Below, one piece after another: positions 6,658 through 13,939 of a DNA stretch of 30,278 nucleotides. Source of the stretch: a virus; the IMG/VR virus record IMGVR_UViG_3300025413_000086, positions 1 to 30,278 of that record; one strand, given 5' to 3'. The notes beneath the pieces are model-generated. The model was not told the origin of the DNA. It did not search any database and saw only the letters and a list, made by a program, of their open reading frames with translations. Numbering within the stretch: position 1 is the first letter of the stretch; each line of letters opens with the position of its first letter. Position numbers and translations under genes: made by a program.

Positions 6658-6846
6658 ATGATTGAAACTTCTAACCTCACAATTGACGAACTTTTCGAGC
6701 AGGGCTTCGCTCTTATTCAAGTCGGTAAGTTCCGTCTTATGCAAGAAGGTAAGAATCAAGAAGCTTACGATGAATTTGGTATTGTTCTTAATCTTCTGAT
6801 GGAAGATCGGCAACACCTACGTGAAGTGCATAAGGTGAAATCATGA
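6658..6846 (+). CDS. Small helical hypothetical protein
   Basis: This 62-residue protein starts IETSNLTIDELFEQGFALIQ and is predicted to be two helices (KFRLMQEGKNQEAYDEFGIV, LNLLMEDRQHLREVHKV). Its TGA overlaps the ATG of the next gene (ATGA), so the two are translationally coupled. The ribosome-binding site is weak (GGATT). It is the first gene of an operon leading to the SPFH lipoprotein. No function is recognised. Confidence 0.65.
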   Translation: MIETSNLTIDELFEQGFALIQVGKFRLMQEGKNQEAYDEFGIVLNLLMEDRQHLREVHKVKS

Positions 6847-7193
6847 CAGTCGAAGTTCGAAATAGGTCAATTGAATCGTGGGGACCTCTTGCAGGTACTG
6901 ACGAAAAGACTTTTAATAAAGTGATTAATGGGCGGGATGCCAAGAATAATCTAAAGTCTCTTATCAAGAAACAGAAGAAACTTAAGACTTACAAGGTTAC
7001 GTTTATCAAGCAGCTTGTTTCCGATCAGTTTGAAGTGCAGGCTGAAACTGACTATGATGTATCATCTCAGGCCAGACTGTTCTTTAATGAAAATAAAGAT
7101 ACCATTAAGTTTTCAGAAAAGACTCTGACTGTTTGGGAATCTAAATATCATAATGGTTATGATCAAATATCGTATGTAAAGGTGAAATCATGA
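6843..7193 (+). CDS. Hypothetical protein
   Basis: This 116-residue basic protein contains a Lys-rich stretch (LKSLIKKQKKLKTYKVTFIK) and an alternating beta-like half (SDQFEVQAETDYDVSSQA, KFSEKTLTVWESKYHNG). The middle pattern, KTYKVTFIKQLVSDQFEVQAET followed by D, is a common theme of small beta-sheet phage proteins that I cannot assign. It is joined by ATGA overlaps both to the gene before and to the membrane protein after it, making a coupled trio. Confidence 0.65.
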   Translation: MTVEVRNRSIESWGPLAGTDEKTFNKVINGRDAKNNLKSLIKKQKKLKTYKVTFIKQLVSDQFEVQAETDYDVSSQARLFFNENKDTIKFSEKTLTVWESKYHNGYDQISYVKVKS

Positions 7194-7396
7194 AAGTGTT
7201 TATGTATGGAGCGGCTATTCCGCTTGGTCTATTTGTAGTGTTTTTTGGTCTTCCTCGTCTGTTTGCAGAACTATTTAATTCTCATTCAGACGTGGGACTT
7301 ATCGCAATTGTCATGCTGGCTTGCGGTATTGTCGGTGTAATTGCCAGCAAGATTTATAATGTTGTAAAGAAGGAACTTAATAATGAAGATGCGTAA
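7190..7396 (+). CDS. Two-TM inner-membrane protein
   Basis: This 68-residue protein has hydrophobic segments at about residues 4-28 (MYGAAIPLGLFVVFFGLPRL) and 37-58 (VGLIAIVMLACGIVGVIASK) and a basic/acidic tail. Its 3' end overlaps the start of the SPFH lipoprotein gene by 14 nt, suggesting that the two are translated together and may act together in the membrane. No family is recognised. Confidence 0.68.
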   Translation: MKVFMYGAAIPLGLFVVFFGLPRLFAELFNSHSDVGLIAIVMLACGIVGVIASKIYNVVKKELNNEDA

Positions 7397-8207
7397 TATT
7401 GTTCTGCTTAGTGCCGCTGCTCTTTCACTTGCTGCTTGTTCGCAGGTTGAACCAGGTCATGTCGGTATTCGTGTGAATAACATGGGTTCTGATACTGGTG
7501 TTCGTCCTGAAGCTCTTGGTGTAGGTTATTACTACGCCGGGCCAGGTACCAACATCTATGAATATCCTGTGTATACCAACACCTACACCTGGACTCGTTC
7601 GGCTGATGAAGGTAAGAAGGCAAATGAAGAATTCTCGTTTGCTGACAAGAACGGTCTGACTGTTACCGCTGACGTTTCTGTTAGCTATCACGTGGATGCT
7701 TCTAAGGCTCCTATTCTGTTCCAGACTTATCGTACTGATATGGACGGAATCGTTTCGGGTCCAATGCGTGTTGCAATTCGTAATGCCATTACCACTGAGG
7801 CAAGTCAGATGACTGTCGAGGAAATCTATGGTGCTCGTAAGGCCGAACTGATCGCTAAGGCTCAGGCTGACGTTCAGAAGTTCTTCGAACCTCGTGGTCT
7901 TGTGATTGAACAGGTTTACTGGGCTTCGCCAGTTCGTGTTCCTGATTCGATCATGAAGCAGATCAACCAGAAGATTGCCAACGAACAACAGGCACTTGCT
8001 GCTCAGGCAAACGTTGCTACCGCTGAGGCTGATGCTCGCGCACGAATCGCTAAGGCTGAAGGTGAAGCTAAGGCTACTCAGATTGAAGCTGAGGCTCTTC
8101 GTACCAACCCTCAGATCCTTCAGCAGAAGGCAATCGACAAGTGGGATGGTCACTTCCCTCAGTACATGGGTGGTTCGTCACCACTGCCTTTCATGAAGGT
8201 TCAGTGA
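7383..8207 (+). CDS. SPFH/band-7 (prohibitin-like) lipoprotein
   Basis: This 274-residue protein has an N-terminal lipoprotein signal with lipobox LAAC (cleavage before Cys19), then a band-7/SPFH domain (VEPGHVGIRVNNMGSDTGVR, followed by LTVTADVSVSYHVD). The second half, AELIAKAQADVQKFFEPRGL through ARIAKAEGEAKATQIEAEAL, is the Ala/Glu coiled coil typical of SPFH proteins, which assemble into membrane rings. The start at 7383 follows AAGGAA; ATG 7389 is a possible alternative. It overlaps a two-TM protein and precedes another lipoprotein, so the cassette is envelope-directed. Phage SPFH proteins have been discussed in superinfection or protease-related roles; that is inference here. Confidence 0.9.
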   Translation: MKMRNIVLLSAAALSLAACSQVEPGHVGIRVNNMGSDTGVRPEALGVGYYYAGPGTNIYEYPVYTNTYTWTRSADEGKKANEEFSFADKNGLTVTADVSVSYHVDASKAPILFQTYRTDMDGIVSGPMRVAIRNAITTEASQMTVEEIYGARKAELIAKAQADVQKFFEPRGLVIEQVYWASPVRVPDSIMKQINQKIANEQQALAAQANVATAEADARARIAKAEGEAKATQIEAEALRTNPQILQQKAIDKWDGHFPQYMGGSSPLPFMKVQ

Positions 8208-8211
8208 ACTG

Positions 8212-8547
8212 ATGCGTAAACTCGGTCTTATTGTGATCGGGTTGGGTGTAATGCTGGCGGGATGCAAACAAACTGCTCCCGCCAGTGCTCCACAAGCTAC
8301 CCAGAACACTGAAACACAATCTGACACGACTACTTCGGATACTACTTCAACTGAAGAAACTCAAAGAAGTGGTACTGTACCGGAAAGTAAGATCATCTAC
8401 TGGAAATCTGTTAATAACGCTGATCATCAAAAAGAAAATATTGCAGTAGCCAGAGATACTGAAACTGGTTGTGAATATATTGAATTTGATGATAAGACTG
8501 TTACACCAAGACTTGATAAAGATGGTAAGCCTAGGTGTGGATCATAA
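8212..8547 (+). CDS. Small lipoprotein with Thr/Ser-rich linker
   Basis: This 111-residue protein has a signal sequence with lipobox LAGC (Cys18), a long Ala/Pro/Thr/Ser-rich spacer (about residues 20-60, many TT and TS pairs) and a small C-terminal domain (KIIYWKSVNNAD, TGCEYIEFDDKTVTPRLDKDGK) with two Cys. It starts 4 nt after the SPFH gene stop. The C-terminal YIEF...DGKPRC layout is like that of the lipoprotein at 27354, suggesting one family. Its 3' end overlaps a convergent gene by 6 nt. Confidence 0.8.
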   Translation: MRKLGLIVIGLGVMLAGCKQTAPASAPQATQNTETQSDTTTSDTTSTEETQRSGTVPESKIIYWKSVNNADHQKENIAVARDTETGCEYIEFDDKTVTPRLDKDGKPRCGS

Positions 8548-8739
8548 ATGATAGACGTCACCATCTTCAGATATGATTACTAATGCTCTCTTGCCTTTAG
8601 CACCTTGAACACATGAAGCCAAAGCTAAGGCTTCTTTTTCACTTTTTGTGTTGAATGTAACAAAGAAGATTTCATCTTCCTGACTACATGGGATTGCATA
8701 AAGAACTTTAGTCTTTGTGGGTTGTTTTTTTCTAGCCAT
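8542..8739 (-). CDS. Small basic hypothetical protein
   Basis: This 65-residue reverse-strand protein begins MARKKQPTKTKVLYAIPCSQ and continues with EDEIFFVTFNTKSEKEALAL and ALVIISEDGDVYHL. An AAGGGA on the reverse strand 7 nt from ATG 8739 favours this start over an upstream ATG at 8775. Its stop overlaps the end of the convergent lipoprotein gene. The alternating pattern suggests a small alpha/beta domain. The function is unknown. No copy of the standard phage promoter is visible upstream on this strand. Confidence 0.65.
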   Translation of the reverse strand: MARKKQPTKTKVLYAIPCSQEDEIFFVTFNTKSEKEALALASCVQGAKGKRALVIISEDGDVYHL

Positions 8740-8782
8740 AGCAGTCCCTTTTTTGTTGTTTTTCTTATTTATCAAAAATTCG

Positions 8783-8811
8783 TTGACATTTTATCCGAAA
8801 TCGCTTATATA
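8783..8811 (+). promoter_or_regulatory. Promoter P10 (TTGACA-17-TATATA) of the NAD operon
   Basis: The -35 is at 8783-8788 and the -10 TATATA at 8806-8811, nearer the sigma70 consensus than the usual TAGACT. The leader contains an imperfect hairpin (ACTATGCAG with CTGC-TATATAGT) before AAGGAG. Confidence 0.85.
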
Positions 8812-8866
8812 TAAACTATGCAGTGGATAGACCCCTGCTATATAGTCTCAAAGGAGTTTTGGGCAC

Positions 8867-9967
8867 ATGGAAAAAGAATTTGATCTACTAATTTTTATCG
8901 GCCGCTTTCAACCGTTTCATGTTGAACACAAGCGCATCGTCGATATCGCACTCTCCAAAGCAAAGCATGTTCTAGTTCTCGTAGGATCGGCAGGTAAGGC
9001 TCGTTCGGTCCGTAATCCTTTTACGTTTGAAGAACGCCGTGACATGATCCGGAATAGCTATGCTCTCAATCAAGCCGCAATTGATGACGGGACATACGAC
9101 CGTGAAATTGATCGGCAGCTCATTATCAAGCCTCTGTATGACAAGCTTTACAATGACCCAGCCTGGATCAATCAGGTTCAGACCGTCGTGAAAGAAACTG
9201 CACTTGATGTTATCAACGGTGGAGGGTTTCGTACTGTCGGTCTAAACGACGCTAAGGTGGGTCTGATTGGTATGGCCAAGGATCATACCTCCTACTATCT
9301 CAAGATGTTCCCACAGTTTGCCTCGGTCGATGTACCAATGACCGTACCTATGCACGCCACTGCTCTGCGTGAAGGTTTCATTGACGGTCATATGAAGAAG
9401 CACGAGGTTGCAGTCGGTCAGCTTCCAATGAATGTGGCTAACTTCATGTATAATGAGTTCGCATTCAGCCCTGAGTACCAGCAGCTCCGCCGTGAACTTG
9501 ATCATGTTCGTGTATACAAGAAGGCCTGGGAAGCGGCACCATATCCCGTCAAGCATATGACTGTGGATGCTGTTGTAGAACAGTCTGGACACATTCTTCT
9601 TGTCAAGCGCCGTAGTGAACCTGGTAAGGGTCTGTGGGCTCTCCCTGGTGGTCATCTGGAAGAGTTTGAAAAGCTTGCCGATGGTGTAATCCGTGAACTG
9701 AAGGAAGAAACTGGTATCAAGGTCCCTGACGCAGTTCTTCGTGGTTCCGTTGTGGATACCAATATGTTCGATGATCCGTATCGTTCTACTCTAGGCCGTG
9801 TGATTACTTTTGCACAGCATATCAAGTTGGCCGATGCTACATGGCTTCCGAAGGTCAAAGGTGCAGATGATGCAGAAAAGGCCAAGTGGGTTCCTATTGG
9901 TGATCTTCGTGAAGATATGCTCTTTGATGATCATTTTGCGATCATCAATTATTTCTTGGGACTTTAA
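8867..9967 (+). CDS. nadM: Bifunctional NMN adenylyltransferase (NadM-type) / Nudix hydrolase
   Basis: This 366-residue two-domain enzyme has an N-terminal nucleotidyltransferase domain with GRFQPFHVEH (residues 12-21, GxFxPxHxGH type), which joins NMN to ATP to give NAD+. The C-terminal domain has the Nudix box from GGHLEEFEKLADGVIRELKE into ETGI, which in this fusion family hydrolyses ADP-ribose. The order and length match known NadM-Nudix fusions of bacteria and phages. AAGGAG lies 14 nt before the ATG. With NadV at 12506 it completes a two-step route from nicotinamide to NAD+. Its own promoter (P10) starts the operon that runs to the macro-domain gene. Confidence 0.95.
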   Translation: MEKEFDLLIFIGRFQPFHVEHKRIVDIALSKAKHVLVLVGSAGKARSVRNPFTFEERRDMIRNSYALNQAAIDDGTYDREIDRQLIIKPLYDKLYNDPAWINQVQTVVKETALDVINGGGFRTVGLNDAKVGLIGMAKDHTSYYLKMFPQFASVDVPMTVPMHATALREGFIDGHMKKHEVAVGQLPMNVANFMYNEFAFSPEYQQLRRELDHVRVYKKAWEAAPYPVKHMTVDAVVEQSGHILLVKRRSEPGKGLWALPGGHLEEFEKLADGVIRELKEETGIKVPDAVLRGSVVDTNMFDDPYRSTLGRVITFAQHIKLADATWLPKVKGADDAEKAKWVPIGDLREDMLFDDHFAIINYFLGL

Positions 9968-9969
9968 TT

Positions 9970-10137
9970 ATGAAAGATGCTTACGGCAATGATATGACCG
10001 CAGATTTAGCGGAAGCAAAAAGATGCCGTAAGCGTCTATCAGAAATTTTAAAGATGAATACACTAACATCTGAATTGAACGATGAACGTATTCGTCTCAT
10101 TTTTAAGATCCGAATCCTAGAGGATGATGGGAGGTAA
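9970..10137 (+). CDS. 55-residue basic helical protein
   Basis: The frame opens 2 nt after the nadM stop and encodes MKDAYGNDMTADLAEAKRCR, then KRLSEILKMNTLTSELNDER and IRLIFKIRILEDDGR. It is highly charged and predicted helical. Its last codons, GGG AGG, form the ribosome-binding site of the next gene, which starts 2 nt after its stop. Translation by coupling to nadM is likely. No function is recognised. Confidence 0.62.
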   Translation: MKDAYGNDMTADLAEAKRCRKRLSEILKMNTLTSELNDERIRLIFKIRILEDDGR

Positions 10138-10139
10138 CT

Positions 10140-10406
10140 ATGGCTACTATTGTTGAATACTACGAAGTGATGTATGACTCGGGATTTGAAATTAGTGGTG
10201 CTAATTATGTATGCGCAAAATTCCTAAGCCTTTCGGCAGCAGAAGAATACGCCAAGCTTGAAAAATTTCGTTATGTTTGTAAGACTAAGAAACGAATTGT
10301 AGTTTACGATACTGTCAAAGATCTTGAACTTCATAAACGACAGGATCTTAAAGAGACAGCTCTAAAGAAACTCACACCCGAAGAACGACTGATTCTGGGA
10401 GTTTAA
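10140..10406 (+). CDS. Hypothetical protein
   Basis: This 88-residue protein contains EYYEVMYDSGFEISGANYVC, LSLSAAEEYAKLEKFRYVCK and a charged C-terminal helix ending LTPEERLILGV. The alternation of short strands with an AAEEYAKL helix suggests a small alpha/beta domain. GGGAGG upstream gives a strong ribosome-binding site. It is part of the tightly packed nadM-to-macro operon. The function is unknown. Confidence 0.7.
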   Translation: MATIVEYYEVMYDSGFEISGANYVCAKFLSLSAAEEYAKLEKFRYVCKTKKRIVVYDTVKDLELHKRQDLKETALKKLTPEERLILGV

Positions 10407-10407
10407 G

Positions 10408-10677
10408 ATGCAGTATATTCTTAATGAAGATGAAATGAGCGCTTTTCAAGCGGACCGTGAAGCTCTTAGGGAACTTATGAGGGTCATACCTAATAGAAAT
10501 AAACTTCAGAAGATGTGCACTAAGATCGCTGATGAATGGCCTACATGGAGAGGTTGGGATGGCAAAGATGAAGCTGAGCCTTGGGGCTGTATTCTTACAG
10601 CGAATTATGAGCAATGCTGTGATGAATGTCCAGTGGAAACTATCTGTCCTAATGAACACAAGTCGTGGAGTAAGTGA
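10408..10677 (+). CDS. Cys-rich hypothetical protein
   Basis: This 89-residue protein has an N-terminal helix (DEMSAFQADREALRELMRVI), then WPTWRGWDGKDEAEPWGCIL and a C-terminal cysteine cluster (CCDECPVETICP). Four or five Cys in this spacing could hold a zinc ion or an iron-sulfur centre; I cannot tell which. The start lies 1 nt after the previous stop and its stop overlaps the next ATG (TGATG). Confidence 0.7.
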   Translation: MQYILNEDEMSAFQADREALRELMRVIPNRNKLQKMCTKIADEWPTWRGWDGKDEAEPWGCILTANYEQCCDECPVETICPNEHKSWSK

Positions 10678-10868
10678 TGGTTAAAATTGTAGGTAAAGAC
10701 GAATCATTTGTGAAACGCGTCACCTGCCGAAGCTGTGCTAGTATTCTTGAATATACTCTGAATGAAGTTAGAGAATATCACGGCACAGATTACACCGGCG
10801 GGGCAGATGGACAGGAATGGGTCGATTGTCCAAATTGTGGACGTAAGGCAATTATTAGGAGTTGGTAA
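10677..10868 (+). CDS. Zinc-ribbon protein
   Basis: This 63-residue protein has two CxxC knuckles: CRSC near residue 18 and CPNC near residue 52 (WVDCPNCGRKAIIRSW). The spacing is that of a small zinc ribbon, probably binding nucleic acid or protein. ATG 10677 overlaps the preceding stop as TGATG; its own stop TAA overlaps the next start as TAATG, so both junctions are coupled. An in-frame GTG one codon upstream is less likely. Confidence 0.75.
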   Translation: MVKIVGKDESFVKRVTCRSCASILEYTLNEVREYHGTDYTGGADGQEWVDCPNCGRKAIIRSW

Positions 10869-11245
10869 TGAAAATTCGTTGTAAGAAGACAGGCGAGATC
10901 TATGAAGCTGTTGAAAACTACAGCGGTGGCACATATAAGCAGAAGCTCCATACATTTCGTCCTCTGCCTCTTGAAGAATGGATTGAAAGACATAACGAAT
11001 ATGCCAAGAAACCTAATGAATCTACAGGACTTCCTAAGCCTTGGGATGAAGAAACAGAAGAACGCAAAGAACGTCTTTTGAAGATTCGTGCTACTGAAAT
11101 CTGGGACGGCGGATTTGAATACGTAGATGTTCCTAACATTGTGGTGTTTAATGGATATTTTATTACTAGTAAAACTGGTGGCAACATGGACAAAGGATGG
11201 TGCAAGTTGTTTTCACCTAATGCTGTGGAGATTGTGAATGCCTAA
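10868..11245 (+). CDS. Hypothetical protein
   Basis: This 125-residue protein begins MKIRCKKTGEIYEAVENYSG and contains a charged middle helix (DEETEERKERLLKIRATEIW) and a beta-rich end (VPNIVVFNGYFITSKTG, GWCKLFSPNAVEIV). It could be a small decorated beta barrel; no named family is evident. The start overlaps the zinc-ribbon stop, and its end overlaps the MazG-like gene by 8 nt. Confidence 0.7.
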   Translation: MKIRCKKTGEIYEAVENYSGGTYKQKLHTFRPLPLEEWIERHNEYAKKPNESTGLPKPWDEETEERKERLLKIRATEIWDGGFEYVDVPNIVVFNGYFITSKTGGNMDKGWCKLFSPNAVEIVNA

Positions 11246-11543
11246 GCCATATTGTATTGGTTCCGACGAATGGAATGGACTTTCAAAGCTGATTGAAGAA
11301 CTAGGCGAACTACAGCAGGTCTGTGGTAAGCTTATTGGTTCCGAAGGATCGGAAGATCACTGGTCAGGTAAACTTCGTGAAAAGTTTATTGAAGAAATCG
11401 GTGATGTTCAAGCTTCTATTAACTTCTTTGTAGATATGAATCTTACTAATAAAGATAAAAATCGAATTGCTCGACAATGTGCCGAAAAGTATACTAGGTT
11501 TAAGAAGTGGGATAAGGAAGTTCGTGATGCTGAAGCACGCTAA
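11238..11543 (+). CDS. MazG-like NTP pyrophosphohydrolase
   Basis: This 101-residue protein has the MazG/all-alpha NTP-PPase pattern: LSKLIEELGELQQVCGKLIG (EExxE) followed by EEIGDVQASINFFVDM (ExxD) in the second helix pair. Such enzymes hydrolyse nucleoside triphosphates to monophosphates and pyrophosphate; in phages they may cleanse the nucleotide pool or lower alarmone levels. The acidic metal ligands are present. The length fits a single-domain dimeric form. It sits in the NAD/ADP-ribose operon among nucleotide-handling genes. Confidence 0.8.
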   Translation: MPKPYCIGSDEWNGLSKLIEELGELQQVCGKLIGSEGSEDHWSGKLREKFIEEIGDVQASINFFVDMNLTNKDKNRIARQCAEKYTRFKKWDKEVRDAEAR

Positions 11544-11769
11544 ATTGCAACAGGGACCTAAAAAGATTGTCAATGTTAACTATATCTGTAAAGAATGTGA
11601 GTTTTTAAAAACTGAGTACTGGGTTGAATATCCAGATGGAGAGCGAGATTCAGGAACCAATGCAGATTGTCATGCATTCACTCCACCAAAAAATATCTCT
11701 CCTTATTATAACACTTCACGTATGACTCCAGATTGGTGTCCGTATATTGAAAGAGTTCGTGATGTCTGA
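11527..11769 (+). CDS. Cys-containing hypothetical protein
   Basis: This 80-residue protein starts at ATG 11527, which overlaps the MazG-like gene by 17 nt behind AAGGAAG. It carries CKEC near residue 21, then DCHAF and WCPYIE, a CxxC...C...C spacing that could bind zinc. Tyr and Pro are abundant (YWVEYPDGERDSG, PPKNISPYYNTSRMTPDW). No known family is recognised. The overlap suggests coupling to the upstream gene. Confidence 0.68.
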   Translation: MLKHAKLQQGPKKIVNVNYICKECEFLKTEYWVEYPDGERDSGTNADCHAFTPPKNISPYYNTSRMTPDWCPYIERVRDV

Positions 11770-11944
11770 AATCAGCGTTGATGGACAAAAATTTCCAGTC
11801 CAACTTGGCAATGTTATCATGAGTGCATTAAATGCACTACCAGAAGAAGAATATGCAAACGGTAGAACTGCGGCATACTGGCATATTATGTCAGTTTTAG
11901 ATCGCCATTTAGTTAGAAATCACAATGACACTAATCCATCGTAA
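11762..11944 (+). CDS. Small hypothetical protein
   Basis: This 60-residue protein (MSEISVDGQKFPVQLGNVIM followed by SALNALPEEEYANGRTAAYW) is predicted mostly helical after a short strand. It begins 8 nt before the end of the previous gene and overlaps the start of the macro-domain gene by 20 nt. The tight overlaps indicate an ordered, coupled operon. No function is recognised. Confidence 0.65.
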   Translation: MSEISVDGQKFPVQLGNVIMSALNALPEEEYANGRTAAYWHIMSVLDRHLVRNHNDTNPS

Positions 11945-12425
11945 AGGTAATCTAATTGATATGGCCGAACAAGGTTATTTTGACATTTTAGTTCACGGCT
12001 GCAACTGTCAGAATACAATGGGGTCTGGTATTGCTAAGGAGATTCGTGCTCGGTATCCACTAGCATATACAGCTGATACCAATTTTATGCGACAGATGCC
12101 ACCGGTGTGTAAGTTAGGTATGTGGAGCAATCACAATACAGACGGACATGGTTCGGTCTTTTATGATGTTTCTCCTTTCATTATCATAAACGCCTACACG
12201 CAGGTCAACTATCTACCTCGTGGTGTGGATCATTTTGAATATGAATCCTTCGGTTTGATCTTACGTAAGCTAGCAGCCGTGTATCCTGGGAAACGATTTG
12301 GATTCCCATACATCGGGATGGGCCTTGCTGGTGGCGATTCTAAGCGCATCTTAGCGATGCTAGAATCATTTGCGGTGAATATTACATCAACTGGTGGTTC
12401 TGCAACTTTGGTAGAATTTGGTTGA
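11925..12425 (+). CDS. Macro-domain (ADP-ribose-binding) protein
   Basis: This 166-residue protein has macro-domain motifs: DILVHGCNCQNTMGSGIAKE (the ADP-ribose-binding GCN and GSGIA loops), a YP.A..AD segment, and FGFPYIGMGLAGGDSKRILA near the C-terminus, matching the IG-GLAGG loop of Appr-1''-p-processing enzymes. Such proteins bind ADP-ribose and can remove it from proteins or dephosphorylate ADP-ribose-1''-phosphate. It lies between NadM-Nudix and NadV, which suggests work on ADP-ribose products of NAD+ cleavage or on ADP-ribosylated targets. Its TGA lies inside the -35 of the nadV promoter. Confidence 0.92.
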   Translation: MTLIHRKGNLIDMAEQGYFDILVHGCNCQNTMGSGIAKEIRARYPLAYTADTNFMRQMPPVCKLGMWSNHNTDGHGSVFYDVSPFIIINAYTQVNYLPRGVDHFEYESFGLILRKLAAVYPGKRFGFPYIGMGLAGGDSKRILAMLESFAVNITSTGGSATLVEFG

Positions 12426-12450
12426 CATTTTTATAAGATTGGTATAGACT
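12422..12450 (+). promoter_or_regulatory. Promoter P11 (TTGACA-17-TAGACT) of nadV
   Basis: The -35 is at 12422-12427, containing the macro gene's stop codon, and the -10 is at 12445-12450. Transcription should start near 12457, giving a leader of about 50 nt. Confidence 0.88.
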
Positions 12451-12456
12451 AAAATT

Positions 12457-12508
12457 AACGGCAAGGTGATAGACACCAACGCATCTAAATTTTAAGGAGC
12501 TTAAAATG
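12457..12508 (+). promoter_or_regulatory. Structured nadV leader that encloses the Shine-Dalgarno
   Basis: After the inferred start site there is a hairpin GGTG-ATAGA-CACC (12465-12477), whose loop TAGA can pair with TCTA at 12484-12487 (H-type pseudoknot geometry). Next, ATTTTAAG (12489-12496) pairs perfectly with CTTAAAAT (12500-12507), so AAGGAG lies in the stem and its 3-nt loop and the ATG touches the stem. Pairings are seen in the sequence; regulation is inferred. Confidence 0.5.
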
Positions 12509-13939
12509 ATCAATTATAATCCCATTTTAAATAGTGATTCATATAAATTTTCGCAATGGAATCAGTACCCAGAAGGTACCGAGTACATCTACAGCTACAT
12601 TGAAAGCCGTGGTGGTAAGTTCGACGAGACTGTATTCTTCGGTCTCCAGGCGTTCATCAAGGAATACCTGACTGATCCCGTCACAATGGATATGATTGAT
12701 GAGGCTGAAGCTATCATCACTGCTCATGGTGAGCCCTTCAATCGTGAAGGGTGGGAATATATCCTCCGTGAACACAACGGTTACTTGCCAGTGAAGATCA
12801 ATGCAGTTCCTGAAGGTACTGTGGTTCCCGTCAAGAACATTCTCACTTCGATTATCAATACAGATCCAAAGTGCTACTGGTTGACTTCGTTCCTCGAGAC
12901 TGCTCTTCTTCGTTCGGTCTGGTATCCTACAACTGTGGCTACTAACAGCCGTGAAATTAAGAAGGTAATTCTTGATGCTCTTGAGCGTACTGGTACTTCT
13001 GAAGATATCGCTTTTAAGCTTCATGACTTTGGCGCTCGTGGTGTTAGTTCTCTTGAGTCTGCTGGTATCGGGGGCGCGGCTCACCTGGTTAATTTCATGG
13101 GAACCGACACTGTGGAAGCTCTTGTTTTTGCTCGTCGGTATTACAATGCTGATATGGCTGGTTTCAGCGTTCCTGCTATGGAACACAGCACTGTAACCAG
13201 CTGGGGTCGTGAGAACGAGGTTGCCTCTTATCGCAACATGGTCAAGAAGAATGGTAAACCAGGCGGAATCGTCTCGGCGGTATCTGACAGCTATGATATC
13301 TTCAATGCCTGTAAGCTCTGGGGTACTGAACTCAAGCAGGACATCATCGACTCGGGTGCTACTCTGGTCGTTCGTCCTGACAGTGGTGATCCGGCGGAAG
13401 TCGTTCTTCGTTGTCTGATTATTCTCGATCAGTACTTCGGTAGCACCGTCAATGAAAAGGGATACAAGGTTCTGAACAACGTTCGTGTTCTTCAGGGTGA
13501 CGGTATCACGATTGACTCGATCAAGGAAATCCTGCACTGGGCCATTAAGAAGGGTTTTAGTGCTGACAACCTGGTCTTCGGTCAGGGTGGTGCTCTGCTT
13601 CAGATTGTTAACCGTGATGACCAGAAGTTTGCCATGAAGTGTTCGGCCGCTCTTGTTGATGGTACCTGGGTCGATGTATTCAAGGACCCTATTACTGACA
13701 AGGGTAAGCAGAGCAAGAAGGGCCGTCTCAAGCTGAAGAAGTACAATGTACGATATGCTACTATGGGTCCAGGTAATAATGTAATTTGCCCTGAATCGGA
13801 TCAAGTATCTTATCACACTGTTACAGAACATGACGAAGGTTATAGTGATGTCACGGATATTCTTGAAACTGTGTTTGAGAACGGAAAGATCGTCAAGGAA
13901 TACACCTTTGACGAAGTTCGGGAAAATGCAAAAATTTAA
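12506..13939 (+). CDS. nadV: Nicotinamide phosphoribosyltransferase (NadV/NAMPT)
   Basis: This 477-residue protein is close to the usual NAMPT length. Family landmarks are SDSYKFSQWNQYPEGTEYIY, HDFGARGVSSLESAGIGGAA (active-site loop with the HDFG.RG pattern), VVRPDSGDP (phosphoribosyl-binding) and GQGGALLQIVNRDDQKFAMK. The enzyme forms NMN from nicotinamide and phosphoribosyl pyrophosphate; NadM at 8867 then makes NAD+. Strong codon bias suggests high expression. It has its own promoter P11 and a structured leader. NadV is a common phage auxiliary gene and, with NadM, is the minimum of the NAD+ reconstitution route used against NAD+-consuming defences. Confidence 0.97.
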   Translation: MINYNPILNSDSYKFSQWNQYPEGTEYIYSYIESRGGKFDETVFFGLQAFIKEYLTDPVTMDMIDEAEAIITAHGEPFNREGWEYILREHNGYLPVKINAVPEGTVVPVKNILTSIINTDPKCYWLTSFLETALLRSVWYPTTVATNSREIKKVILDALERTGTSEDIAFKLHDFGARGVSSLESAGIGGAAHLVNFMGTDTVEALVFARRYYNADMAGFSVPAMEHSTVTSWGRENEVASYRNMVKKNGKPGGIVSAVSDSYDIFNACKLWGTELKQDIIDSGATLVVRPDSGDPAEVVLRCLIILDQYFGSTVNEKGYKVLNNVRVLQGDGITIDSIKEILHWAIKKGFSADNLVFGQGGALLQIVNRDDQKFAMKCSAALVDGTWVDVFKDPITDKGKQSKKGRLKLKKYNVRYATMGPGNNVICPESDQVSYHTVTEHDEGYSDVTDILETVFENGKIVKEYTFDEVRENAKI

